Shown here one piece after another: positions 1-6,820 of a stretch of DNA of 8,818 nucleotides. Location of the stretch: contig JAUZOX010000085.1 in the NCBI GenBank assembly GCA_030706265.1, forward strand, positions 1-8,818, read 5' to 3'. The notes under the pieces are model-generated. The model ran no database searches and was not told the DNA's origin. It saw only the letters and a list, made by a program, of their open reading frames with translations. The position numbers and the translations under genes are program-made. Positions within the stretch are counted from its first letter, which is position 1. Each line of letters begins with the position of its first letter. The DNA comes from Bacteroidota bacterium (GTDB lineage: Bacteria > Bacteroidota > Bacteroidia > Bacteroidales > Cfx3-03).

Positions 1-878
1 AGGATTTTAATAAACAGGAAGGCTGCACCCAACAGCGTGACGGCATTGGAAGAAAGACCCATGTTTTCAATAAACGGCATGTGATATCCCCCAAAGTACA
101 GGGTCGAAATGACGGCCGATGAAACAAACATGTTGATGTATTCGGCAAAGAGATAGAAACCAAGTTTCATTGAGCTGTATTCGGTGTGGTATCCGTCGAT
201 TAATTCGGACTCGCATTCGGGTAAGTCAAAGGGTGCACGATTGTTCTCGGCAAACGCAGTGACCAGGAAGATGAGGAACCCAAGGGGTTGGATACAGATA
301 TTCCATAACCCGTTTTTTTGATGGTCTACGATGTCGGCAAGACTGAGCGAGCCATTAGCCATGATCAGTGCTATGATGGCCAATCCCATTGCCAGTTCGT
401 AGCTGATCATCTGCGAAGCCGCACGGATTGCTCCGAGCAGGGAATATTTGTTGTTTGAAGCCCATCCTCCCAGCATTATCCCATAAACGCCAACCGAGAC
501 CAGTGCAAAGACATACAGGATGCCAATGTTGAGGTCTGTGACCTGCATGGAATAGGTGTTTCCGGCAATAGTAAGCTTCCCGCCCCACGGTATCACGGCG
601 CTGGTCATACAGGCTACGAACATGGCTATACTGGGACCCAGGATAAAGATGCCCTTGTTGGCTGCCAACGGAATGATCTCTTCCTTCATAAACATTTTAA
701 CCCCGTCGGCAACAGGTTGAAGGAGTCCGTAGATACCCGCCCGGTTGGGTCCGAGACGGTCCTGCATAAATGCTGCAATCTTTCGTTCACCATAGGTGCT
801 GTACATCGCTACCAGCAGTGAGATCAAAAAGATGATGATCATCAGTACAGCTTTAAATAAGAGTTGGTTCAATTCCAT
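1..878 (-). CDS. nuoH: NADH-quinone oxidoreductase subunit H (ND1 homologue), C-terminus cut by window edge
   Basis: Membrane subunit of complex I that sits at the foot of the peripheral arm and forms much of the quinone-access chamber, linking quinone reduction to proton pumping. I translated 292 uninterrupted codons from the ATG at 878; the frame stays open to the left edge, so perhaps 30-60 residues are missing. Both ND1 signatures are visible: the loop with GERK (residues 30-33) and GLLQPVADGVK (51-61) followed by an acidic KEE, and PFDLPECESEL (216-226) followed by GYHTEY. Several long hydrophobic stretches (about 6-26, 76-96, 117-138, 160-176, 195-210, 240-262) fit the expected helices. 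It starts 19 bp after the nuoG stop in the same operon. Nothing looks broken. The identification is secure; only the C-terminal length is unknown. Confidence 0.96.
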   Translation of the reverse strand, partial: MELNQLLFKAVLMIIIFLISLLVAMYSTYGERKIAAFMQDRLGPNRAGIYGLLQPVADGVKMFMKEEIIPLAANKGIFILGPSIAMFVACMTSAVIPWGGKLTIAGNTYSMQVTDLNIGILYVFALVSVGVYGIMLGGWASNNKYSLLGAIRAASQMISYELAMGLAIIALIMANGSLSLADIVDHQKNGLWNICIQPLGFLIFLVTAFAENNRAPFDLPECESELIDGYHTEYSSMKLGFYLFAEYINMFVSSAVISTLYFGGYHMPFIENMGLSSNAVTLLGAAFLFIKI

Positions 879-897
879 TGATAGATGATATTTTGAA

Positions 898-1845
898 TTA
901 GTCCTTTGGTGGAGTCTCTTTTAATTTATTGATCGTTTCATAATGATTCAACGAAATGACCGATTGCCGTTTGATGTGACGGGGACCATCGATGACCCAG
1001 TCCGAAACTTGTTTCTTCTCAAAACGGCATTCATTGCAAATGAAGTCTTCGACTTCGCCGAATTCATCTTTACGGGCCGTGATCCTGATTACTTCATCGC
1101 CTTTGGCCCAAAGCACTACTTTCCCCGCGCATTTCGGACAATCACGATGGGCGTCGTAAGGCTTGGTAAACCAGACACGGCTCTTGAAACGGGAACTCCG
1201 GTCGGTCAGTGCTCCAACCGGGCAGACATCAATGACATTGCCGGAGAAGTCGTTTTCGACAGCAGCATTGATGTAGGTCGATATCTCAGCATAATCACCC
1301 CTGAACAAAACCCCCAGCAACCGCTTGTCGGTAAGTTGTGCCGATAAGTAAACACAACGGTAGCAAAGGATACAGCGTTCATTGTTGATTTTGATATAGG
1401 GTCCGATGTCGTTATAGCCAAACCGTCTTCTTTCTTCTTCATATCGGCTTTCGCCTTCGCCGAAACCATAGGACAGGTCTTGCAGGTCACATTCTCCGGC
1501 CTGATCGCAAATCGGGCATTCCAAAGGATGGTTGGTCAATAAAAATTCGACCACTCCCTTGCGGGCTTCAATCACCTCCTGCGAGAGGGTGTTTTCAACC
1601 ACCATGCCATCCTGGGCCGGAGTGGAACAGGCGACAACCAGTTTCGGCATTGGCCGCGGGTCTTTGGCAGAGCCTTTTGCCACTTTCACAAGACAGGTCC
1701 GGCACTTGCCTCCGGTATCCCTGAGTTTGGAGTAATAACACATCGTCGGAGGGACAACCTTACCGCCTATCTTACGGGCTGCTTCCAGGATGGTGCTCCC
1801 TTCTTCAACTTCAACTTCAATGTTATCGATTGTTACTTTAATCAT
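898..1845 (-). CDS. nuoG: NADH-quinone oxidoreductase subunit G, short form lacking the molybdopterin-like domain
   Basis: Iron-sulfur subunit that carries electrons from NuoF/NuoE toward NuoI and NuoB. In 315 residues I see, in order: a ferredoxin-like [2Fe-2S] domain (N1b) with C36, C48, C51, C73; the His-Cys-rich helix for [4Fe-4S] N4 (H106, C110, C113, C119); and the [4Fe-4S] N5-type/NuoG-C site C158, C161, C164 with C208 in CPVGAL (cluster naming varies between authors). A segment of about residues 222-275 resembles the Fe4S4 lead-in domain of molybdopterin oxidoreductases, with C236, C239, C270, C273. Typical NuoG is roughly 680-900 residues; the large catalytic-like region is absent. 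The gene ends cleanly with TAA and nuoH begins 19 bp on, so this looks like a natural short form rather than a frameshift. The ATG at 1845 gives a typical MIKVTIDN start. The role is secure; the nature of the last four-cysteine site is open. Confidence 0.94.
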   Translation of the reverse strand: MIKVTIDNIEVEVEEGSTILEAARKIGGKVVPPTMCYYSKLRDTGGKCRTCLVKVAKGSAKDPRPMPKLVVACSTPAQDGMVVENTLSQEVIEARKGVVEFLLTNHPLECPICDQAGECDLQDLSYGFGEGESRYEEERRRFGYNDIGPYIKINNERCILCYRCVYLSAQLTDKRLLGVLFRGDYAEISTYINAAVENDFSGNVIDVCPVGALTDRSSRFKSRVWFTKPYDAHRDCPKCAGKVVLWAKGDEVIRITARKDEFGEVEDFICNECRFEKKQVSDWVIDGPRHIKRQSVISLNHYETINKLKETPPKD

Positions 1846-1875
1846 CAGTAGGTCAATTTTAAATTGAGTAATCCG

Positions 1876-3180
1876 CTAGTCAAACCAGCAACCCTTGCGG
1901 TTGACGTGCTCAACAAACTCGTCGCGGAAGTGACGGATAGCGCTTGCAACAGGCCAGGCTGCCGCATCTCCCAGCGGACAGATTGTCTTTCCCTCGATGT
2001 TGTTTGAAATATCAACCAGCAGATCAATATCATGCATTCTTCCTTCCCCGTTTTCGATGCGGTACAATATCTTTTCCATCCAGCTTGTCCCTTCGCGGCA
2101 GGGACTGCATTGTCCACAAGACTCATGACGGTAAAAACGGGTGAAATTATATAGGTTACGTACGATACAGGTACTCTCATCCATGACGATAAACCCTCCG
2201 GAACCAAGCATGGTCCCTGTTTCAAAACCTCCTTCCGCAAGAGATTCATAAGATATATTCCGGGGCTCTCCATTTGCAGTTTTGAGGATAAGACCGGCAG
2301 GAAGGATGGGTACGGATGACCCTCCTGCAACCACGGCCTTTAACGGTTTCCCATTCTTCATGCCGCCACAGTATTGATCACTGTAAATAAACTCTTCAAC
2401 CGGAAAACCCATCTCTAATTCATAAACACCGGGATTCTTGATGTGGCCGCTGGCCGAGATCAGTTTTGTGCCCGTACTGCGGCCTACCCCGATTTGAGCA
2501 TATTGATCTCCGCCATGGTTGACAATCCAGGGTATCGTAGCAAGGGTCTCGACATTATTTATAACGGTGGGACAATTGTACAGACCGGATACGGCAGGGA
2601 AGGGCGGTTTCAGCCTTGGGTTGCCGCGTTTGCCCTCGAGCGATTCGAGCAATGCCGTTTCCTCTCCGCAGATATAGGCTCCGGCGCCCGGATGGCAGTA
2701 TAGGTTTAGCGAGTAACCGGATCCCAGGATATTCTTTCCCAGGAACCCTTTCTCATAAGCTTCCGCAATGGCCTTTTCAAGTATCTGCAGAATATAGAAA
2801 AATTCACCCCTGAGATAGATATAGGCATCTTCCACCCCCAACGCGTAACCCGACAAGATGATTCCTTCGATGAGTGCGTGGGGGTTGCGTTCCAACAGGT
2901 AACGGTCTTTAAATGTTCCGGGTTCTCCTTCGTCGGCATTGCATACCAGATAATGCGGCTTTTCGGACTTACGGTCGAGAAAACTCCATTTCATTCCGGT
3001 CGGAAAACCGGCTCCGCCACGACCCCGAAGGCCTGATTTTTTGACTTCTTCCATTACACCATCGGGCGACATGGTTTTTAAGGCCTTCTCAACAGCGGTG
3101 TAGCCGCCGGTTTTTCTGTAAACCTCAAACTTTTTGAGTTCCGGGTTATCTATATGTTCGGTTAATATCTTGATCCCCAT
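1876..3180 (-). CDS. nuoF: NADH-quinone oxidoreductase subunit F (FMN, NADH binding)
   Basis: Entry point of complex I: binds NADH, passes a hydride to FMN, then electrons to cluster N3. The 434 residues are the usual family length. Visible are the glycine-rich nucleotide loop GRGGAGFPTG (53-62), the FMN/NADH segment NADEGEPGTFKDR (81-93), GAGAYICGEETALLESLEG (165-183), and the [4Fe-4S] N3 ligands C355, C358, C361 in SCGQCSPCREG with C401 in TICPLGDAAAWP. There is no N-terminal thioredoxin-like or C-terminal ferredoxin extension, so it is the plain complex I form rather than a HoxF or HndC hydrogenase subunit. It begins 20 bp after nuoE and ends 30 bp before nuoG. The ATG at 3180 is well placed; no clear Shine-Dalgarno is seen, which is normal for Bacteroidota. 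Confidence 0.97.
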   Translation of the reverse strand: MGIKILTEHIDNPELKKFEVYRKTGGYTAVEKALKTMSPDGVMEEVKKSGLRGRGGAGFPTGMKWSFLDRKSEKPHYLVCNADEGEPGTFKDRYLLERNPHALIEGIILSGYALGVEDAYIYLRGEFFYILQILEKAIAEAYEKGFLGKNILGSGYSLNLYCHPGAGAYICGEETALLESLEGKRGNPRLKPPFPAVSGLYNCPTVINNVETLATIPWIVNHGGDQYAQIGVGRSTGTKLISASGHIKNPGVYELEMGFPVEEFIYSDQYCGGMKNGKPLKAVVAGGSSVPILPAGLILKTANGEPRNISYESLAEGGFETGTMLGSGGFIVMDESTCIVRNLYNFTRFYRHESCGQCSPCREGTSWMEKILYRIENGEGRMHDIDLLVDISNNIEGKTICPLGDAAAWPVASAIRHFRDEFVEHVNRKGCWFD

Positions 3181-3200
3181 TTATTTTTGTGTGCTTCGGG

Positions 3201-3728
3201 TTATTCGTTATATGGGTTGTCGTGTGAAGATTTTCCACATTTACACCACTCCTCAATCAATGAATCCACCTTTTCTGTTGACAAATTCTCGTGATACCGG
3301 TTGCCCACCCTCATAACGGGTGCCGAACCGCAGGCAGCAAGGCATTCTACGGTTTTTAGGGTGAACTTGCCGTCGGGGGTGGTCTCTCCGGGCTTGATGT
3401 CGAGCCTTTTGGAGATATGTTGAATGATTTCACCTGCACCATTCAACATACAGGGACCGGTTTGACATACTTCTATGACGCACTGTCCAACCGGAGCCAG
3501 GTTGAACATGTTGTAGAAAGTGGCAACTTCGTAAACCTCGATCGGTTCGAGCTTGAGCAGGCCAGCAACATAATTCATGGTCTCTGTACTTAACCATCCG
3601 CCAAACTCAGCTTGGGCAATATGCAGTACAGGCAGCAAAGCCGATTTTTGTTTCCCTTCAGGGTAACGGGCTATGATGCGGTTGACCAGTTCAAGCGACT
3701 CAGCAGAAAATTTGATTTCATTATCCAT
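3201..3728 (-). CDS. nuoE: NADH-quinone oxidoreductase subunit E ([2Fe-2S] N1a)
   Basis: Thioredoxin-fold subunit that packs against NuoF and holds cluster N1a, thought to act as an electron store next to FMN. 175 residues, close to the usual size. An N-terminal helical bundle (about 8-75) contains the family segment EVYEVATFYNMF (64-75), followed by the ferredoxin-like half with the four ligands C88 and C93 in VCQTGPC, and C129 and C133 in ECLAACG. An additional CKC pair (C162, C164) lies close to the C-terminus and is not among the family's known ligands. It starts at the ATG at 3728, 35 bp after the nuoD stop, and is followed directly by nuoF, its structural partner. Confidence 0.96.
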   Translation of the reverse strand: MDNEIKFSAESLELVNRIIARYPEGKQKSALLPVLHIAQAEFGGWLSTETMNYVAGLLKLEPIEVYEVATFYNMFNLAPVGQCVIEVCQTGPCMLNGAGEIIQHISKRLDIKPGETTPDGKFTLKTVECLAACGSAPVMRVGNRYHENLSTEKVDSLIEEWCKCGKSSHDNPYNE

Positions 3729-3763
3729 TGTTCAATAAAATATTCAGTCATTCAATCATTCAT

Positions 3764-4996
3764 TTACGCATCGAGCTCTCCTGCGATTACATTGATGCTG
3801 CTCAACGTAACGATGGCATCTGAAAGCAGGTTGCCTTTTATCATGTCGGGATAGCCTTGGTAGTAAATGAAACAAGGCCGGCGGAAATGACAGCGGTAAG
3901 GTGATCTGCCTCCATCGCTGACAATATAAAAACCAAGTTCTCCGTTTGCGGCTTCAAGAGCACTATAGATTTCCCCCACGGGGGCATCCAGTTCTCCCAT
4001 CACCTGTTTAAAGTGATAGATGAGGGATTCCATATCGTTGTAAACCTTTTCTTTGGGCGGCATGACAAAGGCATCGTTGTCGGCGTTAAAGGTCTCCTTA
4101 TCATCCATGGCATCGAGTTTGGTGATAGCCTGGTTGATGATGTTCATGCTCTGCCACATCTCTTCCTGACGAACCATGAAGCGGTCGTGGGTGTCACCCG
4201 ATGTCCCGACCGGGATGATGAAATCAAAGTCCTCATAGGAGCAATAGGGAGCGGCAATACGAACGTCATAATCGACACCGGTGGCGCGGAGATTGGGTCC
4301 CGTAAAGCCGTAGTTGAGCGCCTTCTCTGCAGAAATGGCGCCCACATCAACGGTACGGTCCAAAAAGATACGGTTACGGCAAAGCAACGCTTCAAATTCT
4401 TTTAGCCGGGGAGGGTATTCTTTCATGAACGTGCGTAACAGGCTCCACGCCTTTTCATTCCAGTTGCGTTCGAAACCACCTCTCCGGCCAATGCTGGTGG
4501 TGAGTCTTGATCCACAGATTTGTTCCCATATCTCATAGATCTTTTCGCGGTCCTGAAACATATAGGTGAAGCCGGTGAGGGCGCCTGTATCCACACCGAT
4601 GACCGAATTGCAAACATTGTGATCTGCTATCCGGGCCAGTTCCATGATGATGACCCGCAGGTATTGAACACGTTTGGGAACCTCGAGTCCCAGCAGCTTC
4701 TCCACTGCCATCTGCCAGCCGATGTTGTTTAAAGGAGCGGAGCAGTAGTTCAGCCGGTCGGTCAGGGGGAGAATCTGGTAATAGGCTCTGCGTTCGGCTA
4801 TTTTTTCAAAAGCCCTGTGAATATATCCGATAGTCTGGGTCGTATCCACGACATACTCCCCATCCATTGTCATCACATTTTGAAAGACGCCATGCGTAGC
4901 AGGGTGGGTGGGTCCAACATTGAGGGTTACAAACTCATGGACTTCACTCTTTGCTACATCGGTTGGATCAATATTTTTTCTGATATCTTCTTCCAT
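3764..4996 (-). CDS. nuoD: NADH-quinone oxidoreductase subunit D (49-kDa, quinone site)
   Basis: Core subunit of the connecting arm; with NuoB it forms the quinone-reduction pocket next to cluster N2. It is homologous to the large subunit of NiFe hydrogenases but lacks the metal cysteines. I chose the ATG at 4996 (410 residues, starting MEEDIRKNID); an upstream in-frame TTG at 5044 would add a 16-residue tail that looks unlike the family. Visible are GPTHPATHG (29-36) with the quinone-pocket His35, the 49-kDa signature IHRAFEKIAERR (59-70), a tyrosine at 84 matching the quinone-contacting Tyr of Thermus Nqo4, and the C-terminal SPYRCHFRRPCF (365-376). It is a separate gene, not a NuoCD fusion, preceded by an unusually long 148-bp gap. 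No Shine-Dalgarno is evident. Confidence 0.95.
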   Translation of the reverse strand: MEEDIRKNIDPTDVAKSEVHEFVTLNVGPTHPATHGVFQNVMTMDGEYVVDTTQTIGYIHRAFEKIAERRAYYQILPLTDRLNYCSAPLNNIGWQMAVEKLLGLEVPKRVQYLRVIIMELARIADHNVCNSVIGVDTGALTGFTYMFQDREKIYEIWEQICGSRLTTSIGRRGGFERNWNEKAWSLLRTFMKEYPPRLKEFEALLCRNRIFLDRTVDVGAISAEKALNYGFTGPNLRATGVDYDVRIAAPYCSYEDFDFIIPVGTSGDTHDRFMVRQEEMWQSMNIINQAITKLDAMDDKETFNADNDAFVMPPKEKVYNDMESLIYHFKQVMGELDAPVGEIYSALEAANGELGFYIVSDGGRSPYRCHFRRPCFIYYQGYPDMIKGNLLSDAIVTLSSINVIAGELDA

Positions 4997-5144
4997 TTTT
5001 ATCTGTAAAGAATTTGTATTATGCCGGCCAGATGGAATCCGCAAACCGGATTTGCATCGGTGTTTGTTCTTCAGACAGGCTTGTTTCCGGATGCCATATC
5101 AATATACTCATTCAAAAATGCATTGAAAGCATAAGCCCGGAAGC

Positions 5145-5657
5145 TTAGCGGCCGAAAAATTCATCCTTCTTATCTTCCCGGGTACCGTCTTCGAGCGGGT
5201 ATTCTTTCCGCATCGGAAAATAATCCATGCTGTCCACATTAAGAATGCGTTTCAAATTGGGGTGCCCCGAAAACAGGATTCCATAAAAATCATAGGTCTC
5301 ACGCTCCATCCAGTTGGCACCCGCAAATACAGATGTGGCGGATGGAATCGTGATGTCTTCAAGTGTTGTAAAGGTCTTGATCCGGATGCGCTGGTTGTTT
5401 TCAAGACTGTGCAGGTGATAAATTACGCCAAATGGTTCTTTGCTGTCCGGATAATGAATGCCGCACAGTGTTGTCAAAAACCGGTACTTTAAAGTTTCGT
5501 CGTCGTAAAGGAAACGCAGTAAATCGGCAATAATCTCCTTCTTAACAGTATAAACCGGCATGTCCATTTGTACCTCTTCTGCAAGAATGGCTTCGCCGAA
5601 ACGTTTCCTGAGCTTTTCCGAAGTCAGATCTACAATCTCCTGATTAATTATAAACAT
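5145..5657 (-). CDS. nuoC: NADH-quinone oxidoreductase subunit C (30-kDa)
   Basis: Small structural subunit of the connecting arm that binds NuoD; it carries no cofactor. 170 residues, typical for the stand-alone form. The family signature is clear: MERETYDFYGILFSGHP (117-133), followed by NLKRIL (134-139), and the conserved RKEYPLE (150-156) near the end. Its ATG overlaps the nuoB stop by one base (TAATG), so translation of the two is probably coupled. Downstream lies the 148-bp stretch before nuoD instead of the tight spacing seen elsewhere in the operon. The C-terminus (EDKKDEFFGR) is charged and ends in TAA, with no sign of a fusion to NuoD. Confidence 0.95.
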   Translation of the reverse strand: MFIINQEIVDLTSEKLRKRFGEAILAEEVQMDMPVYTVKKEIIADLLRFLYDDETLKYRFLTTLCGIHYPDSKEPFGVIYHLHSLENNQRIRIKTFTTLEDITIPSATSVFAGANWMERETYDFYGILFSGHPNLKRILNVDSMDYFPMRKEYPLEDGTREDKKDEFFGR

Positions 5658-6208
5658 TATTCGATTCCGTATGTTGCCAATAAATTTTTGTATTCATCAG
5701 AATATCTTCTTCTTAGTGATTCGTTGTGCACCAAGTCCTGAATCTTGAGAATTCCGTTAATGATTTGTTCGGGCCTTGGAGGGCAACCCGGAACGTAAAC
5801 GTCGACGGGAATTATGCGGTCAATGCCTTGCAAAACGCTGTAGGTATCAAAGATTCCCCCACTGGATGCACAGGCTCCAACAGCTATCACCCACCGTGGT
5901 TCTGCCATCTGCGTGTAGACTTGCTGTAAGACCGGCCCCATCTTTTTGGCGATGGTCCCCATCACCATCAATAGATCGCTTTGACGGGGGGAGAAGCTCA
6001 TCCGCTCCATTCCAAACCGTGCCAAATCGTAATGAGGGGCCATGGTTGCCATAAATTCAATTCCACAACATGAAGTTGCAAAGGGGAGGGGCCATAATGA
6101 ATACAACCTCGCCAACCCTATTGCTTTATCCATTCGGGTGGCAAAAAAACCGTGTCCCGAATAGCCTTCAGGTGCATCAACAATTTTGATTTTATGATCA
6201 GTTTCCAT
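5657..6208 (-). CDS. nuoB: NADH-quinone oxidoreductase subunit B ([4Fe-4S] N2)
   Basis: Binds the terminal cluster N2, which hands electrons to quinone at the NuoB/NuoD interface. 183 residues, the normal length. The tandem cysteine motif SCCGIE gives C47 and C48; the other ligands are C113 in GACASSGG and C142 in PGCPPRPE. The segment PHYDLARFGMERMSFSPRQSD is conserved family sequence that carries quinone-pocket residues. The ATG at 6208 lies 3 bp after the nuoA stop, and the end overlaps nuoC by one base, so A, B and C form a tight translational block. Confidence 0.97.
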   Translation of the reverse strand: METDHKIKIVDAPEGYSGHGFFATRMDKAIGLARLYSLWPLPFATSCCGIEFMATMAPHYDLARFGMERMSFSPRQSDLLMVMGTIAKKMGPVLQQVYTQMAEPRWVIAVGACASSGGIFDTYSVLQGIDRIIPVDVYVPGCPPRPEQIINGILKIQDLVHNESLRRRYSDEYKNLLATYGIE

Positions 6209-6211
6209 TGA

Positions 6212-6622
6212 TTATTCTTTTTTATCGCCTTCCGGCATTTTATACCGATCCCATGTAAAGGCCCCTTTTAAAAACAGATAAAGAAAGCCCGATAGCAGGA
6301 ATCCAATAAAAATCAGCATCTCCCAAAAGCCAAATGCACCCAGCTCCCTGAAGTTAACAGCCCAGGGATACATGAAAATCACTTCCACGTCGAACAGGAC
6401 AAACAAAATGGCGATGAGAAAATATTTAACCGAAAAAGGACTTCTGGCATTTCCCTGTTGTTCTATTCCGCATTCAAAATTCTGTAATTTGCGCTTGGTC
6501 TTTCGCCTTGGACCCAAATAATGCGTAGCCAGCATGACCGTTGCTACAAATCCAAAAACCACAAAAGCCTGAATGAGTACCGGAATCCAATCCGTTGGAG
6601 TCTGCTGAATAGTAGGTGCCAT
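6212..6622 (-). CDS. nuoA: NADH-quinone oxidoreductase subunit A (ND3 homologue)
   Basis: Small membrane subunit whose long loop threads beside the quinone channel. 136 residues with three hydrophobic helices (about 13-35, 65-88, 98-120). The loop between helices 1 and 2 holds the family motif NFECGIEQQGNARSPF with Cys51, the residue whose mitochondrial counterpart reports the active/deactive transition. Helix 2 has FDVEVIFMYPWA (77-88) with the conserved D78 and E80. It is the first gene of the operon, 114 bp downstream of the start of a good Bacteroidota -7 element. The ATG at 6622 is the only sensible start. Confidence 0.96.
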   Translation of the reverse strand: MAPTIQQTPTDWIPVLIQAFVVFGFVATVMLATHYLGPRRKTKRKLQNFECGIEQQGNARSPFSVKYFLIAILFVLFDVEVIFMYPWAVNFRELGAFGFWEMLIFIGFLLSGFLYLFLKGAFTWDRYKMPEGDKKE

Positions 6623-6728
6623 CGTTTATTTTTTCAATTTAAGTTAAGAGTAATCCGTTTCCAGTCAAATTGTTAAAACTGATTCAGGTATTCAAGTGCC
6701 TGATTCCTGTTTCGCAAATTACAAGGTG

Positions 6729-6736
6729 CAAAAGTA
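6729..6736 (-). promoter_or_regulatory. Probable nuo operon promoter, Bacteroidota -7 element
   Basis: On the minus strand the sequence TACTTTTG, followed by CACC, matches the TAnnTTTG -7 consensus of the Bacteroidota primary sigma factor exactly. No clear TTTG-type -33 box stands at the usual 19-21 bp upstream (the nearest TTGG is about 27 bp away). Transcription would begin near 6722, leaving a leader of about 100 nt before the nuoA ATG at 6622. I saw no riboswitch-like structure in that leader. Confidence 0.6.
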
Positions 6737-6770
6737 AACCGTTTAGGAATAGGTTTTGTTTGACCAAGTT

Positions 6771-6795
6771 AAAAAATTTGTTAGCATATTAACAA
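6771..6795 (-). terminator. Weak possible terminator after rsmG
   Basis: On the minus strand, 25 bp after the rsmG stop, TTGTTA pairs with TAACAA around the six-base loop ATATGC. One A and six consecutive T follow. The stem is only six pairs and AT-rich, so it would be a poor intrinsic terminator. Its place between the rsmG stop and the nuo promoter is what makes it worth listing. Confidence 0.33.
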
Positions 6796-6820
6796 TAAGA
6801 TTTAAAATATATTAAACCGG

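Noticed and set aside
898..900. nuoG as a pseudogene truncated by a premature stop
   Set aside because: The C-terminus ends smoothly, nuoH begins 19 bp later with no leftover molybdopterin-domain sequence in any frame, and the retained motifs are intact.
943..1347. 134-codon plus-strand frame opposite nuoG
   Set aside because: Antisense shadow of nuoG with low-quality composition and no recognisable motif.
1845..2330. 161-codon open frame on the same strand as nuoF but in another frame
   Set aside because: Shadow of nuoF; the nuoF frame across this stretch carries the intact N3 cysteine motif.
1876..3728. NuoE/NuoF as subunits of an electron-bifurcating or NAD-linked hydrogenase
   Set aside because: Neighbouring nuoA-D and nuoH are true complex I genes, NuoD lacks hydrogenase metal cysteines, and NuoF has no extra ferredoxin domains.
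4013..4405. 130-codon plus-strand frame opposite nuoD
   Set aside because: Antisense shadow of nuoD, whose frame is fully conserved here.
4997..5044. N-terminal extension of NuoD from a TTG start
   Set aside because: Adds 16 residues unlike NuoD; the ATG at 4996 gives the usual family length and start.
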